Shown: positions 39,725-48,148 of the stretch, one piece after another
Layout: each line of letters starts with the position of its first letter
Numbering within the stretch: position 1 is the stretch's first letter
NCBI RefSeq assembly: GCF_009857835.1
Contig: NZ_WWCL01000002.1
Span: 806,001 to 870,000, forward strand
Reading direction: 5' to 3'
Source of the DNA: Duganella fentianensis
GTDB lineage: Bacteria; Pseudomonadota; Gammaproteobacteria; Burkholderiales; Burkholderiaceae_D
Length of the DNA stretch: 64,000 nucleotides
Notes under the pieces: model-generated
Told to the model about the DNA's origin: nothing
The model's database searches: none
Seen by the model: the letters and a program-made list of their open reading frames with translations, nothing else
Program-made: the position numbers and the translations under genes

Positions 39725-42240
39725 GCCGCGCGCCAGTACGGGGGCGTTGGCAGTTGATTTTGCTGGCGCTGCTGGCCAGCAGCGCACCTGCACTGGCATG
39801 GCCATCGCTGGCCGCTGCGGCGGCAGCCGGCGCCGGCACTACGTCTGCCGCAGCGGAAACGGGGGCAGCGCTGGCGCAGCAGACCAGAGGACTGACGCAC
39901 CAGAGCGGCCTGTTCGATCTGTGGCGCGATACGGCCAAAGGCCGTGTGCTACTGGGCGTGAGTGCGCTGGAACAGCCGTTCCTGCTGGTCAGTTCGCTGC
40001 CGTATGCGCTGGGCTCCAACGATGTGGGGCTGGACCGGGGGCAGGGTGGCGAAGTGCAGATGGTGCATTTCGAACGCCATGGCAACCGCCTGTTCCTGCT
40101 GCGCGATAACACGGGCTATGTGGCCAATTCGGCCGATGCCGACGAGCGGGCCGCCGTACGCGAATCGTTCGCCGCTGCCGTACTGTGGGCCGGCGACATC
40201 CTGGCCACGGAAGGCGAGCTGCATCTGGTGGACTTTTCCAGCTTCCTGCTGGCCGACCGGCATGGCGTGGGCGCGCGGCTGGCCGCCACCAAACAAGGCA
40301 GCTATCAGGTCGACGCGGGGCGCAGCGCCGTGCTGGCCGCAACGGCCAAGGCCTTCCCCGACAATCTGGAACTGGAAGCCCTGCTGACTTTCGCCGGACC
40401 GGCCAGCGGCGAATTCGTGCGCCAGGTCGCGGCCGATCCGGCCAGCGTGGCGCTACGCCAGCGCATCAGCATGGTGCGCCTGCCGGCACTCGATAGCGCC
40501 TGGCGGCCGCGCCCCTATCATCCGTTCTCGGGCGGCTTCGATGTCAGCTATGTCGATTTCGCCACCCCGCTGGCCAGCAGCATCGACGTGCACTGGCAGG
40601 TGCGCCACCGTCTGGAGAAAACCGATCCCGCCGCCGCCGTCAGTACGGTGAAGCGGCCCATCGTCTACTACGTCGACCGCGGCGCGCCGGAGCCGGTGCG
40701 TTCGGCGCTGGTGCAAGGGGCGTCGTGGTGGGCCAGCGCCTTCGAGAAGGCCGGCTACAAGGATGCGTTCCGGGTCGAAGTGCTGCCCGAAGGCGTGGAT
40801 GCGATGGACATCCGCTACAACATGATCCACTGGGTACACCGCGCCACCCGTGGCTGGTCTTACGGCAATGCGCTGGCCGATCCGCGTACGGGCCAGATCA
40901 TCCGCGGTGCCGTGACGCTCGGTTCGCAGCGGGTGCGGCAGGACATATTGATCGCGGAGAGCCTGCTGGCGCCGTATGGCCAGCATGCGCCCGCCGCTGC
41001 AGCCCAACTGGCCGAGCAGATGGCGCTGGCCCGCTTGCGCCAGCTGGCTGCGCACGAGGTGGGGCATACGCTGGGCTTTGCCCATAATTTTGCCGCTAGC
41101 CGTCTCGGCAACGGCTCGGTGATGGACTATCCCCATCCGCTGCTGGGGCTGGACGCCAGCGGCAAGCCCACGCTGGAGCAGGCCTATGGTGTCGGTGTGG
41201 GGCCATGGGATGACTACATCGTGCGCTACATCTATGGCGATTTCGGTCACGGCGAGCAGGAGCAGCAGGCGCTGGCCGGCCTGCGTGCGGCGGCCCATCA
41301 GGCCGGCCTGCAGTATGTCAGCGATCAGGATGCGCGCAGCCCCGGCGCCAGCCATCCGGATGGGCTGCTGTGGGATTTCGGTCCCGACAGCCTGCGTACC
41401 TGGGACCAGCTGGGCGCCGTGCGCCAGCGCGCACTGGCCAGCTTCTCCTACGATGTGCTGCCCGCTGCAAGGCAGGCTGGCGAACTGGAAGCGCGGCTGG
41501 TGCCGGTCTACCTGCTACAGCGCTATCAGGGGGAAGCACTGGCGCGCCTGCTGGGCGGCGCCAGTTTCGCCAGCACCAGCGCCGGCGATATCCGGGCCGG
41601 CATTGCCCCGGCCGGCACCCGGCCTACGCCGGCCCCCATGCAGAAAGAAGCGCTGGCCCGTCTGAGCGACACCTTCACGGCAGAATATCTGGCCCTGCCG
41701 GCCAGCGTGCTGGATGTGCTGACGCCGCCCGCAACGGGTTACGAACGGGGACGCGAATATTTCGCCAGCCGCATGGCGTCAGTGTTCGATGCGCTCTCCA
41801 TGGCCGAAGCCGGCGCAGCCCAGACGGCCGGCTTCCTGTTCGATGCCGAGCGCCTGAACCGGCTGGCCTGGCAGCAGGCCCGTGATGCGCGTCAGCCCGG
41901 CGTGGATACGCTGCTGGAACAGGTGCTGCGCAAGAGCTGGCAGCGCACCAGCGTACCGGCCAGTCTGGCCGGTGGCGAAGCGGTACAGCTGGCGGCTAAC
42001 TGGGTAGTGCTCGATAGCTTGCTGAATGTGCTGGATGGCGGCAAGCTGCATGCGCAGGTGGCCGCGCAATTGCAGGTGGGCTTGCGCCAGCTGGCCGGCT
42101 GGCTGCAGCAGCAGCCGGGGCAGGGCAGTACGGCGGCCAGCCGCAAGCAGGCTGCCGAGCTGATCCTGGCCTATCTGCGCGACCCCCGCAGCGTCAAGCT
42201 ACGCACCTTGCCGGTGATACCGCCCGGTGCGCCCATCTGA
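39721..42240 (+). CDS. Exported zinc metalloprotease of the metzincin type (DUF5117/DUF4953)
   Basis: The protein has 839 residues. A hydrophobic N-terminal segment (LILLALLASSAPALAW) serves as signal. The N-terminal half (about 50-350) fits the DUF5117 region found in this family. The active site is HEVGHTLGFAH (His445, Glu446), the extended HExxHxxGxxH zinc motif, followed by NGSVMDYPHP, a Met-turn. The C-terminal half contains the helical region of DUF4953-type proteins. The combination suggests a periplasmic or cell-surface protease. Its start overlaps the stop of the prolyl oligopeptidase gene. Substrates are unknown; protein or peptide scavenging is an inference. Confidence 0.9.
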   Translation: MSRAPVRGRWQLILLALLASSAPALAWPSLAAAAAAGAGTTSAAAETGAALAQQTRGLTHQSGLFDLWRDTAKGRVLLGVSALEQPFLLVSSLPYALGSNDVGLDRGQGGEVQMVHFERHGNRLFLLRDNTGYVANSADADERAAVRESFAAAVLWAGDILATEGELHLVDFSSFLLADRHGVGARLAATKQGSYQVDAGRSAVLAATAKAFPDNLELEALLTFAGPASGEFVRQVAADPASVALRQRISMVRLPALDSAWRPRPYHPFSGGFDVSYVDFATPLASSIDVHWQVRHRLEKTDPAAAVSTVKRPIVYYVDRGAPEPVRSALVQGASWWASAFEKAGYKDAFRVEVLPEGVDAMDIRYNMIHWVHRATRGWSYGNALADPRTGQIIRGAVTLGSQRVRQDILIAESLLAPYGQHAPAAAAQLAEQMALARLRQLAAHEVGHTLGFAHNFAASRLGNGSVMDYPHPLLGLDASGKPTLEQAYGVGVGPWDDYIVRYIYGDFGHGEQEQQALAGLRAAAHQAGLQYVSDQDARSPGASHPDGLLWDFGPDSLRTWDQLGAVRQRALASFSYDVLPAARQAGELEARLVPVYLLQRYQGEALARLLGGASFASTSAGDIRAGIAPAGTRPTPAPMQKEALARLSDTFTAEYLALPASVLDVLTPPATGYERGREYFASRMASVFDALSMAEAGAAQTAGFLFDAERLNRLAWQQARDARQPGVDTLLEQVLRKSWQRTSVPASLAGGEAVQLAANWVVLDSLLNVLDGGKLHAQVAAQLQVGLRQLAGWLQQQPGQGSTAASRKQAAELILAYLRDPRSVKLRTLPVIPPGAPI

Positions 42241-42243
42241 TTT

Positions 42244-42362
42244 TGCACCAAAATGATGCCTTAAATCGGTGCGCACACATTTAGTGCGCACCAATGCACA
42301 AAAACAAAACAGCATGAAATCAAACACTTAAGCGTTCGCACCAAATTGGTACGATTATTGCT
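42244..42362 (+). promoter_or_regulatory. NtrC-like sites and sigma54 promoter of amtB
   Basis: TTGGTACGattaTTGCT (42347-42362 region) fits the sigma54 consensus TGGCACG-N4-TTGCW with one mismatch and correct GG/GC spacing. TGCACC-AAAAT-GATGCC at 42244-42260 matches 10 of 12 positions of the NtrC site TGCACC-N5-GGTGCA, about 90-100 bases upstream. A weaker NtrC-like match overlaps the promoter (42337-42353). Nitrogen-limitation control of amtB is likely. Confidence 0.75.
42268..42292. terminator. Hairpin between the metalloprotease gene and amtB
   Basis: GGTGCGCAC pairs perfectly with GTGCGCACC (9 bp) around a 7-base AT-rich loop. It could terminate the peptidase transcript. Because it lies between the NtrC-like site and the sigma54 promoter, it could also be a second activator-binding dyad. 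Confidence 0.45.
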
Positions 42363-42411
42363 CCAACAAAATACATACAAATATTTTTGCATTATTTTGG
42401 GGAGAGTTCTG

Positions 42412-43614
42412 ATGGGTGATTTCAAAAGCGGCGCCGATGCACTGTTTATCCTGCTCGGTGCCATCATGATTCTGGCCATGCACGCCGGTTTCGCGTTTCT
42501 GGAGCTGGGCACGGTGCGCAAGAAGAACCAGGTCAATGCCCTGGTCAAGATACTGGTGGACTTTGCCGTATCGACTATCGCGTATTTCTTCGTCGGCTAC
42601 AGCATTGCTTACGGCATCAATTTCTTCGCCTCGGCCGATGTGCTGGCCGAAAAGAATGGCTATGAACTCGTCAAATTCTTCTTCCTGCTGACTTTTGCAG
42701 CAGCGATACCGGCGATTATTTCGGGCGGTATCGCCGAGCGCGCCCGCTTCCACCCGCAGACCGTGGCGACGGCGCTGCTGGTAGGGCTGGTCTATCCCTT
42801 CTTCGAGGGCATAGTCTGGAATCACCGTTTCGGCGTGCAGGAATGGCTGGTGTCGGCGCTGGGCGCGGAGTTCCATGACTTCGCCGGTTCCGTGGTGGTG
42901 CATGCGGTGGGCGGCTGGATTGCGCTGCCGGCCGTGCTGCTGCTGGGTGCCCGCCGTGGCCGCTACATGAAGAATGGCGCTATCGCTGCCCACCCGCCAT
43001 CGTCTATCCCTTTCCTGGCGCTGGGCGCCTGGATCCTGACGGTGGGCTGGTTCGGCTTTAATGTGATGAGCGCACAGGCGCTGGACAAGATGAATGGTCT
43101 GGTCGCCGTGAACTCGCTGATGGCCATGGTCGGCGGCACGCTGGTGGCACTGGTGATGGGCAAGAATGACCCCGGCTTTGCCTATAACGGTCCGCTGGCC
43201 GGTCTGGTGGCCGTGTGTGCCGGTTCCGACCTGATGCACCCGCTCGGTGCGCTGATCACGGGCTGCGTGGCCGGTGCGCTGTTCGTATCGATGTTCACGC
43301 TGGCCCAGAACAAATGGAAAATCGACGATGTGCTGGGCGTGTGGCCGCTGCACGGTCTATGCGGCGCCTGGGGCGGGATCGCGGCCGGCATTTTCGGCCT
43401 GAAATCGCTGGGCGGTGTGGGCGGTGTGACGTTTGCGGCCCAGCTGGCCGGGACTGCTATGGGGGTGCTGATCGCGCTGGCCGGTGGCGCCATGGTGTAT
43501 GGCGGCATCAAGGCAGTGATGGGCTTGCGACTGGATCCCGAAGATGAATTCCAGGGCGCCGATCTGGCCATCCACCGCATCAGCTCGACGCCGGAACGTG
43601 AATCGAGCTGGTAA
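42412..43614 (+). CDS. amtB: Ammonium transporter
   Basis: A protein of 400 residues with eleven or so spans. The twin pore histidines are present (His164 in VVVHAVGGW and His314 in PLHGLCGAWGG), as are the FLELGTVRKKN start and the HDFAGS segment with the structural Asp. It imports ammonium when nitrogen is short. No signal peptide is evident. A GGGGAGAG ribosome site precedes 42412; the frame opens earlier but inside the promoter. The PII gene glnK, usually adjacent, is absent here, so regulation by PII must come from a distant copy. A sigma54 promoter lies upstream and a strong terminator downstream. Confidence 0.95.
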   Translation: MGDFKSGADALFILLGAIMILAMHAGFAFLELGTVRKKNQVNALVKILVDFAVSTIAYFFVGYSIAYGINFFASADVLAEKNGYELVKFFFLLTFAAAIPAIISGGIAERARFHPQTVATALLVGLVYPFFEGIVWNHRFGVQEWLVSALGAEFHDFAGSVVVHAVGGWIALPAVLLLGARRGRYMKNGAIAAHPPSSIPFLALGAWILTVGWFGFNVMSAQALDKMNGLVAVNSLMAMVGGTLVALVMGKNDPGFAYNGPLAGLVAVCAGSDLMHPLGALITGCVAGALFVSMFTLAQNKWKIDDVLGVWPLHGLCGAWGGIAAGIFGLKSLGGVGGVTFAAQLAGTAMGVLIALAGGAMVYGGIKAVMGLRLDPEDEFQGADLAIHRISSTPERESSW

Positions 43615-43642
43615 GGCAGCTTGATTCCCGAACAGCAGACTG

Positions 43643-43668
43643 AAAAGGCTCCGCAAGGAGCCTTTTGC
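43643..43668 (+). terminator. Rho-independent terminator of amtB
   Basis: AAAAGGCTCC pairs perfectly with GGAGCCTTTT around a GCAA tetraloop, ending in a run of four Ts. It also faces the convergent regulator gene and can serve both strands. Confidence 0.88.
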
Positions 43669-43672
43669 ATTT

Positions 43673-44248
43673 CTAGCGGTGGATTACCACCAGCAGGGCC
43701 TTGGCCTCGGTCTTGCCGAGATTGCGGATGATGTGCTGCAAGTCACCGGGATAGCGCGCCGTGGCGCCCACTTTCAGCTTGCGTTTATCGCCGCCCACTT
43801 CCACTTCGGCCGTGCCGTGCAGCAAGGTCACGTGCTCCTGCGCGCCCGGGTCGTGGCCTTGCGAGGCCAGTTCGCCGCCCGGGGCCAGCGTCAGTTCATA
43901 CCATTCATATTTGCCCGCCAGCTCCATCGGGCCCAGTATCCGTAACACATAGCCGGCATGCTGGCCGGGCAGCGTGGGGGTCTCGTGCGCTTCCAGTATG
44001 CGTATGGTTTCCGGGGCTTTTTCCGCCGTGGCCAGTAATTCGCCGATCTGCACGCCCAGTGCATTGGCCAGTCGCCACGTGATGGCGATGGTGGGATTGG
44101 CCTTTTCCCGTTCTATTTGCGACAGCATGGATTTGGAGACGCCGGCGATGCGCGACAGGTCTTCCAGCGTCAGGCCGCGGGCCAGACGTAAACGTTGCAG
44201 GGCCGCGCCAACTTCGGGCGGTGCATTGGTCGAAACAGGAGTTTGCAT
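43673..44248 (-). CDS. XRE-family regulator with C-terminal cupin domain
   Basis: The protein has 191 residues. A Cro/C1-type helix-turn-helix spans about 12-66 (LRLARGLTLEDLSRIAGVSK, SMLSQIEREKANPTI) and a cupin beta barrel about 110-190 (GGELASQGHDPGAQEHVTLL, then TAEVEVGG). Proteins of this design are usually local regulators that sense a small metabolite through the cupin. It is divergent from kbl-tdh, with paired operator-like dyads in the shared gap, so it probably controls threonine breakdown and its own expression. Threonine or a derivative would be a natural signal, but that is unproven. Confidence 0.9.
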   Translation of the reverse strand: MQTPVSTNAPPEVGAALQRLRLARGLTLEDLSRIAGVSKSMLSQIEREKANPTIAITWRLANALGVQIGELLATAEKAPETIRILEAHETPTLPGQHAGYVLRILGPMELAGKYEWYELTLAPGGELASQGHDPGAQEHVTLLHGTAEVEVGGDKRKLKVGATARYPGDLQHIIRNLGKTEAKALLVVIHR

Positions 44249-44330
44249 TGTTTTATTCGGCGTTTGGTCTAAATTTCAATTGAATCAGCACCTATGGATG
44301 GCTTGCGGAGTTCAATGGGACTCTGTAATA

Positions 44331-44364
44331 TTCGATATATCGAATTCGTGTTCGAAATAACGAA
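44331..44364. promoter_or_regulatory. Paired TTCG-N6-CGAA dyads between the regulator and kbl
   Basis: TTCGATATATCGAA (44331-44344, fully palindromic and extended by one base on each side) and TTCGAAATAACGAA (44351-44364) share the form TTCG-N6-CGAA and start exactly 20 bp apart, on the same DNA face. They lie 44-77 bases before kbl and about 83-116 from the regulator start. The probable ligand is the XRE-cupin protein. Confidence 0.65.
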
Positions 44365-44407
44365 TTTCTCATAACGTAGTGAAATCGTACCACAGACAGG
44401 AACCTAT

Positions 44408-45613
44408 ATGAGCATACAGGCAAAATCCGCTTTCTTCACCGGCCTTCAGGACAACCTCGACCAGCTGCGTACGCAGGGTCTGTACAAACCGGAGCGCGTG
44501 CTGGCTTCGCGTCAGGGTGCTGAAGTGATGGGTGAGGACGGCCGAATGCTGATCAATATGTGTGCCAACAACTATCTGGGCCTGTCCGGTCAGGAATGGG
44601 TAGCGCAGGCTTCCATCGCCGCGACGGAAAAATACGGCTACGGCCTGTCGTCGGTACGCTTCATCTGCGGCACCCAGACCGTGCACAAGCAGCTGGAACA
44701 GGCGATTTCCAAGTTCCTCGGTACGGAGGACACCATATTGTATGCGGCGGCCTTCGATGCCAACGGCGGCGTGTTCGAACCGCTGTTCGACGAGAACGAT
44801 GCCATCATTTCCGATGCGCTCAACCACGCTTCCATCATCGACGGCATCCGTCTGTGCAAGGCAGCGCGCTTCCGCTACGCCCACAACGATATGGCCGATC
44901 TGGAAGTGCAGCTGCAGGCAGCGGCCGGCAAGCGACATAAAGTCATCGTCACGGACGGCGTGTTCTCGATGGACGGCACCATCGCCCAGCTCGACAAGAT
45001 CTGCGATCTGGCCGACCAATACGGCGCGCTGGTGATGATAGACGAATGCCATGCCTCCGGCTTCATGGGCGCTACTGGCCGCGGCACCCACGAGCACCAC
45101 AATGTGATGGGCCGCATCGACATCATCACGGGTACGCTGGGCAAGGCACTGGGCGGTGCCATGGGCGGGTTTACCTCGGCGCGCAAGGAAGTGATCGAGA
45201 TGCTGCGCCAGAAGTCGCGTCCTTATCTGTTCTCGAACACGCTGGCACCGGCCATCGCCGGCGCTTCGCTGACGGTGCTGGAAAAGCTGTCCGCGTCGAC
45301 CGAGCTGCGCGACCGCCTGCATGAAAACACGGCCTTCTTCCGTAGCGAAATCGAACGTATCGGTTTCACCATCAAGCCCGGCACCCATCCGGTGGTTCCG
45401 GTCATGCTGTTCGACGCGCAGGTGGCGCAGAAGTTCGCCGCCCGCATGTATGAACTGGGTGTGCTGCTGAGCGGCTTCTTCTATCCGGTCGTACCTATGG
45501 GACAGGCGCGCGTGCGCGTGCAGCTGTCGGCCGCCCATAGCCGCGAGCAGCTGGAGACTGTACTTAAAGCATTCGAACAGGCTGGCCGCGAGCTGGGCCT
45601 GCTGAAGAACTAA
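44408..45613 (+). CDS. kbl: Glycine C-acetyltransferase (2-amino-3-ketobutyrate CoA ligase)
   Basis: A PLP enzyme of 401 residues that splits 2-amino-3-oxobutyrate with CoA into glycine and acetyl-CoA, the second step of threonine breakdown. Alpha-oxoamine synthase marks are clear: MCANNYLGLS, SVRFICGTQTVHKQLE, DAIISDALNHASIIDG, VMIDECHASGFMG and the PLP lysine in GTLGKALGGAMGG. Length is normal. A CAGGAA ribosome site precedes the ATG. The dehydrogenase gene follows directly, making the complete two-step pathway. Operator-like dyads upstream suggest control by the divergent XRE-cupin regulator. Confidence 0.96.
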   Translation: MSIQAKSAFFTGLQDNLDQLRTQGLYKPERVLASRQGAEVMGEDGRMLINMCANNYLGLSGQEWVAQASIAATEKYGYGLSSVRFICGTQTVHKQLEQAISKFLGTEDTILYAAAFDANGGVFEPLFDENDAIISDALNHASIIDGIRLCKAARFRYAHNDMADLEVQLQAAAGKRHKVIVTDGVFSMDGTIAQLDKICDLADQYGALVMIDECHASGFMGATGRGTHEHHNVMGRIDIITGTLGKALGGAMGGFTSARKEVIEMLRQKSRPYLFSNTLAPAIAGASLTVLEKLSASTELRDRLHENTAFFRSEIERIGFTIKPGTHPVVPVMLFDAQVAQKFAARMYELGVLLSGFFYPVVPMGQARVRVQLSAAHSREQLETVLKAFEQAGRELGLLKN

Positions 45614-45639
45614 AAATGAAAATCGTCAGGAACAAGAAT

Positions 45640-46611
45640 ATGACTACTCAGGAACGCATCCTCGTTATCGGCGCCAATGGCCAGATCGGCAGTGAACTGG
45701 TCGAGGCACTGGCCGCCCAGCACGGCGCGCAGAACGTGATCGCCGCCGATATCAGCCCCAACAATCTGTACAACGCGGCGCGCTACACCACCCTCAATGT
45801 GCTCGATAAAGCCGGTCTGGCAGCGCTGGTGGCAGCCGAAGAAATCACCCAGGTCTACCAGCTGGCGGCCATGCTGTCGGCCACCGGCGAAGCGGCGCCG
45901 CTCAAGGCCTGGACCCTGAACATGGACGGCCTGCTCAATATTCTGGAAGTGGCGCGCGAACGCAATGCCGTGGGCAAGCCGCTGCGCATCTTCTGGCCAT
46001 CCTCGATCGCTGCTTTCGGCCCGAGCACGCCGGCACAGGATACGCCGCAAACCACGGTGATGGACCCGACCACCATCTACGGCATCAGCAAGCTGGCTGG
46101 CGAGCGTCTATGCGAGTACTACTTCATCAAGTATGGCGTGGACGTGCGCAGCATCCGCTACCCGGGCATCATCAGCTTCAAGTCGCCACCGGGCGGCGGC
46201 ACCACCGATTACGCCATCGCCATCTTCCACTCGGCCCTGCGCGGTGAACGTTACGAATCCTTCCTCGGTCCGCAGACCACGCTGCCGATGATCTATATGC
46301 CTGACGCCATCCGCGCCACCATCGAACTGATGGATGCGCCGGCCGAACTGATCAAGGTGCGTTCGGCCTACAATGTGGCCGGTGTATCGTTCAATCCGGA
46401 ACAGCTGGCCGTGGCCATCAGCCGCAAGCTGCCGGACTTCAAGATCGCCTACAAGCCGGACAGCCGTCAGGCCATCGCCGATACCTGGCCGCAGAGCCTG
46501 GACGATGCAGCGGCGACGGCCGACTGGGGCTGGCAGGCCCGTATCGGCATAGACGAGATGGTGGCCGACATGCTGGCCAATGTCGATGTCAGTCTGGGCA
46601 AGGCTGCTTGA
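45640..46611 (+). CDS. tdh: L-threonine 3-dehydrogenase, short-chain (epimerase-like) type
   Basis: The protein has 323 residues. NAD-binding motif VIGANGQIGSELV is at the start, the SDR catalytic pair appears as YGISKLAGE, and WPSSIAAFGP carries the Ser region. It oxidises threonine to 2-amino-3-oxobutyrate for Kbl. This is the SDR-type enzyme known from Cupriavidus and Flavobacterium, not the zinc alcohol-dehydrogenase type of E. coli. The ATG at 45640 follows an AGGA site at good spacing; the ATG at 45616, just after the kbl stop, would add eight residues. A terminator follows. The pair with kbl makes the function firm. Confidence 0.92.
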   Translation: MTTQERILVIGANGQIGSELVEALAAQHGAQNVIAADISPNNLYNAARYTTLNVLDKAGLAALVAAEEITQVYQLAAMLSATGEAAPLKAWTLNMDGLLNILEVARERNAVGKPLRIFWPSSIAAFGPSTPAQDTPQTTVMDPTTIYGISKLAGERLCEYYFIKYGVDVRSIRYPGIISFKSPPGGGTTDYAIAIFHSALRGERYESFLGPQTTLPMIYMPDAIRATIELMDAPAELIKVRSAYNVAGVSFNPEQLAVAISRKLPDFKIAYKPDSRQAIADTWPQSLDDAAATADWGWQARIGIDEMVADMLANVDVSLGKAA

Positions 46612-46622
46612 TCTGAACCACC

Positions 46623-46651
46623 AAGGCTGTGTATGATGCGCAGCCTTTTTT
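46623..46651 (+). terminator. Terminator of the kbl-tdh operon
   Basis: AAGGCTGTG pairs with CGCAGCCTT (9 bp, one G-U) around a 7-base loop and is followed by TTTT. It is a standard Rho-independent terminator just after tdh. Confidence 0.82.
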
Positions 46652-46707
46652 GTTGCACCCCGCAGTTACTACAAAAATACCGACAGAATTAGAGAGAGAC
46701 ACACACG

Positions 46708-48105
46708 ATGGATATGAGCGTATTTGATCTGTTTAAGATCGGCATAGGGCCGTCGAGCTCCCACACGGTGGGGCCTATGGTGGCAGCACGCCGCTTTTTG
46801 CTCGACAACGCTCCGCTGGATGATGTTACGGCCGTTACGGCCGAGCTGTACGGTTCGCTGGCACTGACCGGTGTCGGCCACGCGACCGACAAGGCAGTGC
46901 TGTTAGGCCTGATGGGCGAAACCCCGCAGGATGTCGATCCGGCCAGCGTAGACCAGCAACTGGCGCAGGCTGAAGCGAGCGGCCAGCTCAGGCTGCTGGG
47001 CAGCCGTGTCGTGCCGTTCCGCCGCGCCGACCATCTGCTATTCCACATGACCGAATCGCTGGCCGAACACCCGAACGGCATGCGCTTTACCCTGACCCGG
47101 CAGGACGGTAGTAGCACCAGCAAAGTGTATTACTCGGTAGGGGGCGGCTTTATCCGCGCCGAAGGCGAGCAGGCGGCGGCGCCGGCCGACGGCGCCACCA
47201 CGCCAGCCCGGCCTTACCCGTTCGACACCATGGCCCAGCTGCTGGCCCATGGCGAACGCAGCGGCCTGAGCATTCCGCAAATGTTGCGCGCCAATGAAAA
47301 TGTGCGCTACAGCGATGCCGAACTCGATGCCGGCATGGACCGTATCTGGCAGGTGATGCGCGATTGCATCGCCCACGGCCTGAGCACGCCGGGCCAGCTG
47401 CCCGGTGGCCTGAACGTCAAACGCCGCGCCGCCAAACTGTGGCAGCAAGCCAACGACAAGAGTGCCGCTGCCAAAGCGGTAAATGATCTACCGCACGATG
47501 CGCTGCATCAGGTCAGCCTGTATGCCATGGCCGTCAACGAAGAAAATGCGGCCGGCGGCCGTGTCGTCACGGCGCCGACCAATGGGGCGGCCGGCATCAT
47601 TCCCGCCGTGCTGCGCTATTACGCCGAGGACTGCAAACCGGCCGATCCGGCCACGGGCGTACGCAACTTCCTGCTGACGGCAGCGGCCATCGGCATGCTG
47701 TGCAAGCGCAATGCCTCGATTTCGGGTGCGGAAATCGGCTGTCAGGGCGAAGTGGGCGTGGCATGCGCCATGGCGGCGGCCGGTCTGGTGGCGGCGCTGG
47801 GCGGCACTAACCAGCAGATCGAGAACGCGGCCGAGATCGGCATCGAGCATCATCTGGGCATGACGTGCGACCCGATCGGCGGGCTGGTGCAGATCCCCTG
47901 CATCGAACGCAACGGCATGGGCGCCGTCAAAGCCATCACGGCCGCTTCGCTGGCGCTGAAAGGTGACGGTACCCACTTCGTCAGTCTGGACGAGGTGATC
48001 GAAACCATGCGCCAGACCGGCGCCGACATGCAGGCCAAGTACAAGGAAACTTCGCTGGGCGGTCTGGCCATCCACGTCATCACCGTCAACCACGCTGCCT
48101 GCTAG
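46708..48105 (+). CDS. sdaA: L-serine ammonia-lyase, iron-sulfur type
   Basis: The 465-residue protein combines both halves of the enzyme. The N-terminal beta domain starts with [20 protein letters not shown]. The C-terminal alpha domain has [19 protein letters not shown] with further cysteines in TCDPIGG and IPCIERNG, the ligands for the oxygen-sensitive [4Fe-4S] cluster. It converts serine to pyruvate and ammonia. An AGAGAGAG ribosome site precedes the start; an ATG two codons later is also possible. It follows kbl-tdh, separated by a terminator, so the region groups threonine, glycine and serine breakdown. Confidence 0.95.
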   Translation: MDMSVFDLFKIGIGPSSSHTVGPMVAARRFLLDNAPLDDVTAVTAELYGSLALTGVGHATDKAVLLGLMGETPQDVDPASVDQQLAQAEASGQLRLLGSRVVPFRRADHLLFHMTESLAEHPNGMRFTLTRQDGSSTSKVYYSVGGGFIRAEGEQAAAPADGATTPARPYPFDTMAQLLAHGERSGLSIPQMLRANENVRYSDAELDAGMDRIWQVMRDCIAHGLSTPGQLPGGLNVKRRAAKLWQQANDKSAAAKAVNDLPHDALHQVSLYAMAVNEENAAGGRVVTAPTNGAAGIIPAVLRYYAEDCKPADPATGVRNFLLTAAAIGMLCKRNASISGAEIGCQGEVGVACAMAAAGLVAALGGTNQQIENAAEIGIEHHLGMTCDPIGGLVQIPCIERNGMGAVKAITAASLALKGDGTHFVSLDEVIETMRQTGADMQAKYKETSLGGLAIHVITVNHAAC

Positions 48106-48115
48106 GGCGCACGGG

Positions 48116-48132
48116 GCCGGCAGCCTGCCGGC
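48116..48132. terminator. Hairpin between sdaA and the convergent GGDEF-EAL gene
   Basis: GCCGGCA pairs perfectly with TGCCGGC around a 3-base loop in the 43-base gap between two convergent stops. No T tract, so a weak or bidirectional terminator. Confidence 0.45.
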
Positions 48133-48148
48133 CTGCGCTGCGCCGGGT

